Assembly (NCBI GenBank): GCA_964542755.1
Contig: CAZIWL010000132.1
Span: forward strand, 1 to 12,065
DNA from: SKLM01 sp964542755
Lineage (GTDB): Bacteria; Chloroflexota; Anaerolineae; B4-G1
DNA length: 12,065 bases
Reading direction: 5' to 3'
Positions 6,668-12,065 of the stretch are shown here, piece after piece (the first letter of the stretch is position 1; each line of letters begins with the position of its first letter). A program made the position numbers and the translations under genes. The notes beneath the pieces were generated by a model. It had not been told where the DNA came from and did not search any database. It saw only the letters and a program-made list of their open reading frames with translations.

Positions 6668-9319
6668 CTACAGTAGCGCCAATTCCTGCGCTTTGATCAC
6701 GGCCTGTGTGCGGCTCTCCACGCCGAGCTTGCCATAAATGTGGTTGATGTGGGACTTGACCGTGCTCACAGCGATGAACAGCTCCTCTGCGATGTCGGGG
6801 TTCGACAAACCAGCGACGACTAGGCGCAGCACCTGCAGCTCGCGATCAGTGAGCGGTTCAATCAGGGATTCCTTCAGGGGGCGCGTCAATTTGGCCTCCT
6901 CCCTAAACGCCGCCAGCAGCCGGGCTGCATACCCGGGCACAATGCGTCCAGACAGGGCGCGGCGCAGGAGGCCGGCCATGACTTCGCCCTCGTCCAGGAA
7001 GGTGCGGACGTACCCCTCAGGCTCAGCGATAGACAGGGCGTCCTGCAGCGCATCCCCTGCTGCTGCCCGATCGTCCTCAGCATCGAATGCCAGAGAGCGG
7101 AGCACCTGGATTTTGATGACACTCCCCATCCGGCCCGCTGCCCTGGCCGCCTTAAGCAGCCCCGAGAGCAAGCGAAGTGCGCTGGCCGCTCGCGCTTGAG
7201 CGATCAGCACTCGTGCGACCGTCATCTGCTCGATCTCACGCCCCGAATCGAGTGCATCACCGGGGCTGAGGCGCCGCTCGCGGGCCCACTGTGACGCCTC
7301 CGCCATGCGGCCCTCGGCCAGCCACCATCGGATCCGTACCTCGGAAACCAGCGCCCAAACGAGAGCATACTGACGCCCTTCCCTCAACCGCTCCGTCTCC
7401 CGGAGCACATCGCGGGCACTCTGGCGATCGCACTGTGCCTCGTGGATGCGTGCCAGAAGAGCACGGCCGAATACCTGGTAGGCTACGAATCCTCCCAGCT
7501 CGCTCAGCCTGATGCCCTCCCTGACATAGGTCAGGGCTTCATCTAGATCGTTCCACTCGTACAACAGTCCAGCCAGGCCCACGTAGGCCATGCACGCAAA
7601 GGGCACAGCGCGGCTGCCGGGGCCGGCCGCGATGTCGAGTGCTTCCCTGTAGGTTGCCATCGCCTGGCGCAACGATCCCTGCATCTCTTGAGCACGGCCC
7701 AGTATGGCCAGCGCCGTGAGGGTCTGGTACGACTGACCCGCCGCCCGACTCAGCTCGGCCGCCTCGGAGAGGCTGCGGACAGCGGCAGCTGGATCACCGC
7801 TCCAGTGAAAGGCCACGCCCAGATTCTGCGCGACGATGGCACGCAGAATCAGGTTCTCCTCAGGCAGGTTCCCTAACGCCTGTTCGGCGAGCTCGACCGC
7901 CTGCGGCAAGTCCCCGCGGACGCCGGCGACATAAGCGCGTACGGCGTTGGCCTCTCCGTGAACATGGTGAGGGTCAATGTCCCGCAGACAGAGTTCCACG
8001 TCATCGAGTTGGCCCGACTTCGCCAATGCCCACGCGTGGAGGCAACTCAGCTGTGGGTGAGACCGAACGGCATCATCGGGGAGGGCGGCCATCCAATCAA
8101 GTATCGTCGTCATCTCTCCACGAGTGAAGCTCGCCCACCCGGCTTCCTGGATGAGACGTGCCGAGCGCTCGAAATCCTTGGCGCCCAGAGCGTGGTTCAC
8201 TGCCTCGGCCATCAGCCCATTCTTCTCGTACCACGTGCTCGCCCGCTGGTGGAGCGCACGCAAGATGCCCGGTCTCTCCTGGCTCACGCGCTGCCGCAGC
8301 AGATCGGCAAACAGATGGTGATAGCGATACCAGTCTCTCTTGGAGTCCAGAGGCACGACGAAAAGATTGCTCCGCTCCAGATACTCAAGGATTGCTTGCG
8401 AGTCGACGCGAGCATCACCGCATGCCGTGTCCTCCATCAAGGCGCTGCATAGGGAAGCGTTCAGGCGGGCCAGGATGCCCGTCCGGAGAAGGAACTCGCG
8501 CACCTCTTCGGGTTGCTGGCGCAGCACCTCGTCCCCCAGGTAGTCGAGAATGTAGTAGTGGCTGCCGGTGAAGGCTCGCACGAAGCCCGTGACATCGTCG
8601 CGATTGCGCATCGAGACAGCCGCCATCTGGAGTCCCGCAATCCAGCCCTCGGTGCGTCTCTCCAGCGCGGCAATGCTCTGCTTCGAGAGGTCCAGTCCCA
8701 TCACCCGGTTGAGAAACTCGGCAGCCTCCTCAGGCGTGAAGCGCAGGTCGGCCTGGAAGAGGCCGGTCAGCTGGCCCCGACCGCGGAGGCGCGGTATCGG
8801 CAGGGGAGGATCCACACGGGTGGCGAGAACGAGATGCATCTGCGGCGGCATGTTTTCGAGCATGAAGGAAAGGGCAGCGTGGATTGCAGGCGACTTGATC
8901 ACGTGGTAATCGTCGAGGACGAGCACCATACGGTCTGGTACGGCGGTGATCTGGTTGAGCAGCCCTATCAGGACAGAATCGATGGCCGTGGGGTCAAGGG
9001 ACGGAAACGGGGGACGGTCGATCCCACCGATGTCCTCGTCTGCCGCCTGGAGAGCGGCCGCGACATAAGCCCAGAAGCGGGCTGGATCGTTGTCACTCTC
9101 GTCCAGCGAGACCCATGCCACGCGCTGGAGCAGATCAGAGTGGGCGACCCATTCGCTGAGCAGGGTAGTCTTGCCATAGCCGGCCGGGGCCGAGATCAGG
9201 GTCAGCCGGGAGCCTTGGCGAAGCCCATCGTCCAGCCGACTGACCAGGTGGGGACGTGAGACCAACTTGGACCGGATTGGAGGGACGTAGAGCTTGGTCT
9301 TCAGAAGGGGTGTGGACAC
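6668..9319 (-). CDS. LuxR-family transcriptional regulator, MalT-like (LAL), upstream copy
   Basis: This is a second, diverged LAL regulator with the same architecture as the downstream one. I choose the GTG at 9319 (883 aa, starting STPLLKTKLYVPP after the initiator) because AAGGA lies 9 nt before it. The ATG at 9328 has AAGGA directly abutting it. Longer readings up to 9475 add residues unlike the family and would overlap the likely promoter. Walker A APAGYGKTT is at 44-52, Walker B MVLVLDD at 131-137, and TRVDPPLPIPRLRGRG follows as in the paralogue. TPR-like repeats occupy the middle. The C-terminal LuxR HTH starts at about 819, with SNPDIAEELFIAVSTVKSH. It lacks the decapeptide repeat and the acidic linker of the other copy. 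The two are probably co-transcribed, and heteromeric assembly is possible but not shown. Confidence 0.95.
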   Translation of the reverse strand: MSTPLLKTKLYVPPIRSKLVSRPHLVSRLDDGLRQGSRLTLISAPAGYGKTTLLSEWVAHSDLLQRVAWVSLDESDNDPARFWAYVAAALQAADEDIGGIDRPPFPSLDPTAIDSVLIGLLNQITAVPDRMVLVLDDYHVIKSPAIHAALSFMLENMPPQMHLVLATRVDPPLPIPRLRGRGQLTGLFQADLRFTPEEAAEFLNRVMGLDLSKQSIAALERRTEGWIAGLQMAAVSMRNRDDVTGFVRAFTGSHYYILDYLGDEVLRQQPEEVREFLLRTGILARLNASLCSALMEDTACGDARVDSQAILEYLERSNLFVVPLDSKRDWYRYHHLFADLLRQRVSQERPGILRALHQRASTWYEKNGLMAEAVNHALGAKDFERSARLIQEAGWASFTRGEMTTILDWMAALPDDAVRSHPQLSCLHAWALAKSGQLDDVELCLRDIDPHHVHGEANAVRAYVAGVRGDLPQAVELAEQALGNLPEENLILRAIVAQNLGVAFHWSGDPAAAVRSLSEAAELSRAAGQSYQTLTALAILGRAQEMQGSLRQAMATYREALDIAAGPGSRAVPFACMAYVGLAGLLYEWNDLDEALTYVREGIRLSELGGFVAYQVFGRALLARIHEAQCDRQSARDVLRETERLREGRQYALVWALVSEVRIRWWLAEGRMAEASQWARERRLSPGDALDSGREIEQMTVARVLIAQARAASALRLLSGLLKAARAAGRMGSVIKIQVLRSLAFDAEDDRAAAGDALQDALSIAEPEGYVRTFLDEGEVMAGLLRRALSGRIVPGYAARLLAAFREEAKLTRPLKESLIEPLTDRELQVLRLVVAGLSNPDIAEELFIAVSTVKSHINHIYGKLGVESRTQAVIKAQELALL

Positions 9320-9328
9320 TTGTCTCAT

Positions 9329-9333
9329 TCCTT
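9329..9333 (-). promoter_or_regulatory. Ribosome binding site deciding the upstream LAL start
   Basis: On the minus strand AAGGA stands 9 nt before the GTG at 9319 and directly against the ATG at 9328. The spacing favours the GTG, which also gives the canonical STPLLKTKLY amino terminus. Confidence 0.5.
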
Positions 9334-9359
9334 GGGTCCCGCAGGCCAGACGAGGGCGC

Positions 9360-9387
9360 ATTGTATCATCCATCCGCGGAATGGAAA
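9360..9387 (-). promoter_or_regulatory. Possible promoter of the LAL pair
   Basis: On the minus strand TTTCCA (9382-9387; 4 of 6 to TTGACA) is followed after 16 nt by TACAAT (9360-9365; 5 of 6 to TATAAT). The predicted start, near 9353, leaves a leader of about 25-35 nt before the chosen LAL start. It also explains why the in-frame codons upstream of 9355 are unlikely to be translated. Confidence 0.4.
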
Positions 9388-9436
9388 ACCGGCGGTTCCA
9401 CCCCTGTCTCCACCCCCCCAATCGACCGCTGGTAGG

Positions 9437-9465
9437 ATGACGTGTCTCCCTCAAGCTGATACACT
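9437..9465 (+). promoter_or_regulatory. Possible promoter of small protein B
   Basis: ATGACG (9437-9442; 4 of 6 to TTGACA) is followed after 17 nt by TACACT (9460-9465; 4 of 6 to TATAAT). The -35 hexamer and the spacing are the same as in the candidate promoter of the paralogous small protein A. The leader would be about 100 nt. This is a weak match on its own. Confidence 0.25.
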
Positions 9466-9572
9466 GTTGATGCATGTGAGCTGAGGCCGTTCGTTGGGGG
9501 CAGCATGCCGCCCGCGGGCTGATAGACCAGAAGATCCGAGGGAGAAGCGCGAACGGAAGGGAACCAGGCCCT

Positions 9573-9839
9573 GTGGAAAGCGCCTGGTGTCACCATGGCC
9601 AGGCCACCTATCAGATCAGGGTAGGGGGCATCGGCGGCGAGCAATCGTCGGAGTGGTTGGCGGTCCTGACGATCACCCCGCAGGCGGATGGAGCCACGCT
9701 TCTGGTTGGCCCGCTGCGGGACCAGGCTGCACTGCACGGATTGCTGAGCAAGCTCTGCGGCACAGGATTGCCCCTGCTGTCCGTGAGGAGAACGTCAGGG
9801 CACGCCCTCTGTCAGACCGTCGTTCCCGTTTGGAGGTAG
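9573..9839 (+). CDS. Small hypothetical protein B (DQAALHGLL family)
   Basis: I recognise no named function. The 88-residue product is a paralogue of small protein A. From the IRV motif at residue 15 the two align over 57 residues with no gap, sharing IRVxG, a Trp, a Gly-x5-Gly spacing, L-x-DQAAL-x-G-x-LS-x-L and a final G-x-x-L-x-S. It lacks the WxxWF pattern and the RDLG of copy A (CGTG here), so it may have diverged. No signal peptide or membrane segment is visible. The start is a GTG at 9573; GGAAGGGAA lies somewhat far upstream as ribosome site, and an internal start nearer the IRV motif is possible. It is divergent from the LAL pair and 70 nt ahead of the ferredoxin-nitroreductase gene, with which it may share a transcript. 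Confidence 0.7.
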   Translation: MESAWCHHGQATYQIRVGGIGGEQSSEWLAVLTITPQADGATLLVGPLRDQAALHGLLSKLCGTGLPLLSVRRTSGHALCQTVVPVWR

Positions 9840-9909
9840 CCACGAATGACGAACCATGGCCAGCTGCCGCCACGGCTCGGGTTGGGTTGCCAGAAAGGTA
9901 GGAGAGCGC

Positions 9910-10764
9910 ATGATTGTCGTTGACGAGAAGAGGTGTCGTGGGTGTGGTCTATGTGCGAGTATCTGCCACGAGCAGTGCATCGTCCTACAGGACGGAGAGG
10001 ATGATATGGCGGCATGGATTATCCATGAGCTGTGCAGCACGTGCACGCAGTGCATCGCAATCTGCCCGCAGCAAGCCCTCTCCTGGGATGGGGTGCCTCC
10101 GGTCGCCTACGATATCACGCGTCTGCCGTCCGCGAGCCAACTCGATGAGCTGTTCAAACAGCGACGAACGATCAGGAGGTTCAGGCCGAAGAAGCTCCAC
10201 CGGGCGCTTGTTGAAGAGATCGTCGGCTACGGCATCCACGCACCCACCAACAATTACGCGCTGAGAGCCGTTCTGGTGGATGATCCGCTCACCATAGATT
10301 CGTTTGATGACATCATGATGCGGGCGGTGGCGCGACTATATGGTCTCTTCTTCAGATCGGAATGGGTCTTCCGCATCCTGAGAACCCTCACGCCGGCGGT
10401 CGATCCGAAGCTCAAGGTCAAGATGAAGCGCGCCCTGGAGCGGGGGCGCAGCTACGAGACCCCGCCAGCGGCCATGGTCTTCGTTGTGGGCGACCGCCGG
10501 ATCCCCCTCTCGGAAGCCAGCGCCCACTACGCACTCTACACGATGATCCTTTGCGCGCAGGCGAGAGGGCTCGGAAGCCGCATCCAGTCAGCAGGTCCCA
10601 TGTCGCTTGACAGGAGTAGAGCCGCCCGAAGGAGCCTGGGTCTGCATAGGCGAGAGCACATCCTTGGCACGCTCGAACTGGGCTGGCCCGCTGTGAGGTT
10701 CAAGAACAAAGTGGCTGGCAAGAGTATGAGCATGCAATGGATCGAGAGGAGGCTGGATGATTGA
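9910..10764 (+). CDS. 2[4Fe-4S] ferredoxin-nitroreductase fusion protein
   Basis: This is a flavin-dependent oxidoreductase of the nitroreductase superfamily with a ferredoxin module at its N-terminus, which would pass electrons through two iron-sulfur clusters to FMN. The substrate is not determinable. The first cluster motif is C9-x2-C12-x2-C15-x3-C19 and the second is C42-x2-C45-x2-C48-x3-C52-Pro. The nitroreductase part runs from about 84 to the end, with RRTIRRFRPK (85-94), the FMN-side motif APTNNYALR (111-119), a TPPAAMVFVVGD segment (about 184-195) and GLGSRIQ near 220. The 284-residue length is normal for this fusion type. I start at ATG 9910, because AGGAG lies 5 nt upstream and the iron-sulfur motif follows directly; an upstream start at 9856 would add 18 unrelated residues. 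It is cytosolic, with no membrane segment. Confidence 0.92.
   Translation: MIVVDEKRCRGCGLCASICHEQCIVLQDGEDDMAAWIIHELCSTCTQCIAICPQQALSWDGVPPVAYDITRLPSASQLDELFKQRRTIRRFRPKKLHRALVEEIVGYGIHAPTNNYALRAVLVDDPLTIDSFDDIMMRAVARLYGLFFRSEWVFRILRTLTPAVDPKLKVKMKRALERGRSYETPPAAMVFVVGDRRIPLSEASAHYALYTMILCAQARGLGSRIQSAGPMSLDRSRAARRSLGLHRREHILGTLELGWPAVRFKNKVAGKSMSMQWIERRLDD
10747..10752 (+). promoter_or_regulatory. Strong Shine-Dalgarno inside the nitroreductase 3' end
   Basis: A perfect AGGAGG ends 4 nt before the ATG at 10757. It lies within the last codons of the nitroreductase gene, so a downstream frame appears set up for coupled translation. Confidence 0.5.
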
Positions 10765-10861
10765 CGAGCGTGAGTTGGCTGAAAAAGGGCATCCGATTTG
10801 GGCAGCTCAGATCCGTGCCGGCGTGGCGCCACAGGCGATAAGGAACGAGCACAGGCTGTGA
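10757..10861 (+). CDS. Unrecognised 34-residue ORF between nitroreductase and GNAT remnant
   Basis: The reading frame encodes 34 residues beginning MIDERELAEKGHPIWAAQIR. I recognise no domain; it is charged and without membrane or signal features. Its support is context: a perfect AGGAGG 4 nt upstream, an 8-nt overlap with the end of the nitroreductase gene, and a TGA that overlaps the GTG start of the GNAT remnant (GTGA). This looks like a translationally coupled chain. It could be a real small protein, a leader peptide, or the stump of a gene truncated along with the decaying GNAT gene beside it. Confidence 0.35.
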   Translation: MIDERELAEKGHPIWAAQIRAGVAPQAIRNEHRL

Positions 10862-11309
10862 TAGCGTTCCTGGACCCGGATGGACTGATTGACGATGACC
10901 TTAAAATCAGCCTGTCTGAGGAATTCCCTGGCGGTCGTGACACCAACCTTGTGCCGACCTACAGGTTCCGAATGACACCCGTTGATCGGGACGAGGAAAC
11001 TGGCCGCATCGAGGCAAGAATCGGAGACTCCAGACACATTGCCTACACGCCGGTCACATCCGCTACAGCATACGCCTGGAGCTCCGGCGACAGAGACAAG
11101 CTGCCAGAGCCTGCAGATTACTCTTACCCCTGGCGCGGAGGCATGGGCTGAAAACACTGTGGATGACGTGCCACGTTGACACCGGCGCGTCCAGAAGAAC
11201 CTGTCAGGTTGCGCGGGATAGGGCTGTCCAGATTGTCGACGTCCCAGGGGATACCGACTTGTGCCGGACAGGGGACTGCTAGAAGTGTCGTTATAAGGTC
11301 GATCTATGA
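10858..11309 (+). pseudogene. GNAT-family N-acetyltransferase, frameshifted and with nonsense codon
   Basis: The intact relative would be an acetyl-CoA-dependent N-acetyltransferase of about 150 residues. The first 61 codons from GTG 10858 give FLDPDGLIDDDLKISLSEEF through to GDSRHI at 11040. The rest of the domain then continues in another frame from 11043: AGHIRYSIRLELRRQRQAAR, RLLLPLARRHGLKTLWMTC and ASRRTC, ending IVDVPGDTDL. One missing base in 11041-11047 explains the shift. In that second frame a TAG at 11280-11282 interrupts the tail, where relatives as I recall them have Gln (CAG); KCRYKVDL and a TGA at 11307-11309 follow, matching the expected C-terminus. The acetyl-CoA loop is also eroded (RRQRQA). 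Two lesions plus eroded motifs point to a decaying gene rather than a single sequencing error. Confidence 0.8.
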
Positions 11310-11338
11310 ACGGGCTGTCCAATCACCCCCGCACCGGC

Positions 11339-11354
11339 CCACGCCACCGCGTGG
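11339..11354. repeat. Short inverted repeat upstream of the solute-binding protein gene
   Basis: CCACGC and GCGTGG form a perfect 6-bp inverted repeat with a 4-nt centre, 52 nt before the solute-binding protein start. It could be an operator for a sugar-responsive repressor or a chance palindrome in GC-rich DNA. No clear promoter hexamers flank it. Confidence 0.25.
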
Positions 11355-11406
11355 AAGATCGACATCCATCCGTGATGCAGCGAACAGAGATATGGGGAGC
11401 AATGAA

Positions 11407-12065
11407 ATGAGAAAGAAAGGGGCTATTCTCGTACTAGGTCTGGTGATCGTTGTCAGCGGCTGGTGGATCGTGAGACGCGGTTCGCTCGCCCGGCCTGAGG
11501 AAGGTGTTGTGGATGTGTGGGCTACGTGGGGTGAGGCCCCCGGTGCGCTCCAAACGCTCTTTGACCGGTACAGCCAGGCGAGCGACGTGCCGGTCAAGGT
11601 CACCACAGGGGTGGACAGCGACAGGGTCTTGAAGGCCATGACCGGTCCTGCTCCACCGGATGTCGTGGTGTTGAGCAGCAGTGACCTGGTCGAATCGTAC
11701 TTCGAACAGGGACTGGTCGAACCGCTCGACCGTTGGATTGAAACCACAGGGATCGACCTGCACGATATGTACCCCGCACCGCTGGAGGAGTGCATGACGC
11801 GAGAGGGGGATTACGCCTGTCTGCCTTGGGGCTGCGATGTGTTTGCCCTGTTCTGGAACAAGGACCTGTTCGAAGCGACCGGCCTAGACCCCGAACGGCC
11901 GCCACAGACGATGGAGGAGTTGGTCGAGTACGCCGACAAACTCACTGTCCGCAACGAGAGGGGTGAGCTCAGCCAGATGGGCTTCATCCCCGACTTCCCC
12001 CGACCTCACATGGAGCTGTACGCGAGCATGTTTGGCGGCTCCTCGACCAACGAAGATGCGGCGGA
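11407..12065 (+). CDS. Extracellular solute-binding protein, family 1 (sugar ABC type; 3' end beyond window)
   Basis: This is the ligand-capturing subunit of a probable carbohydrate ABC importer; 219 codons are visible and the gene runs off the right edge. After a basic start (MRKK) comes a hydrophobic stretch at about 6-22. The family-1 binding fold then begins with VVDVWATWGE (34-43), PPDVVVLSSSDL (83-94) and the strongly typical ALFWNKDLFEATGLDPE run (147-163), followed by PPQTMEELVEYADKLT (165-180). The ATG at 11407 has GGGGAG 7 nt upstream; an ATG 5 nt earlier is followed at once by a stop. The membrane stretch reads VVSGW, a lipobox shape with Trp19 where Cys is needed, so it may be anchored by an uncleaved helix instead of a lipid. 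Transporter permeases would be expected to the right of the window. Confidence 0.9.
   Translation, partial: MRKKGAILVLGLVIVVSGWWIVRRGSLARPEEGVVDVWATWGEAPGALQTLFDRYSQASDVPVKVTTGVDSDRVLKAMTGPAPPDVVVLSSSDLVESYFEQGLVEPLDRWIETTGIDLHDMYPAPLEECMTREGDYACLPWGCDVFALFWNKDLFEATGLDPERPPQTMEELVEYADKLTVRNERGELSQMGFIPDFPRPHMELYASMFGGSSTNEDAA

Noticed and set aside
9494..9901. Open frame of 135 codons on the plus strand
   Set aside because: It overlaps small protein B in another frame; only the 9573-9839 frame has a paralogue in the window.
10807..11322. Open frame of 171 codons on the minus strand
   Set aside because: It is antisense to the GNAT remnant, whose two plus-strand frames carry recognisable family sequence.
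11304..11795. Open frame of 163 codons on the minus strand
   Set aside because: It is antisense to the solute-binding protein, which has family motifs and a good ribosome site.

Overview
The window looks like a piece of a GC-rich (roughly 60 % by eye) free-living bacterial chromosome, most likely Chloroflexota (Anaerolineae or a relative). The grounds are two very long MalT/LAL-type LuxR regulators in tandem, small hypothetical proteins carrying a DQAAL[HY]G[VL]L motif, MacB/FtsX-type ABC genes and a sugar-type solute-binding protein. The lineage call is inference from gene style; no rRNA or other marker gene is present.

Layout. (1) 1-3057, minus strand: a three-gene ABC operon of two MacB/LolD-type ATPases followed by an FtsX-like permease that runs off the left edge. 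(2) 3058-3335: non-coding, with a promoter-like pair for the ABC operon, a rho-independent terminator on the minus strand, and a long bulged hairpin just upstream of that terminator. (3) 3336-3593, minus: an 85-residue hypothetical protein ('small protein A'). (4) 3733-9319, minus: two large LAL regulators (972 and about 883 aa) separated by 16 nt, probably co-transcribed from a promoter near 9360-9387. The downstream one contains an in-frame 30-bp tandem repeat. (5) 9320-9572: divergent regulatory region. (6) 9573-9839, plus: 'small protein B', a paralogue of A that aligns over 57 residues without gaps. (7) 9910-10764, plus: a 2[4Fe-4S] ferredoxin fused to a nitroreductase domain. (8) 10757-11309, plus: a 34-codon ORF with a strong Shine-Dalgarno, then a GNAT acetyltransferase pseudogene broken by a 1-nt frameshift and a nonsense codon. 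(9) 11407 to the right edge, plus: a family-1 extracellular solute-binding protein whose lipobox-like motif has Trp in place of Cys.

The most interesting arrangement is the tandem LAL pair bracketed on both sides by members of the same small, unrecognised protein family. This suggests a regulator/small-protein module whose trigger is unknown. The ABC operon, the redox protein and the sugar-type binding protein are candidate targets or merely neighbours; the sequence does not decide between these.
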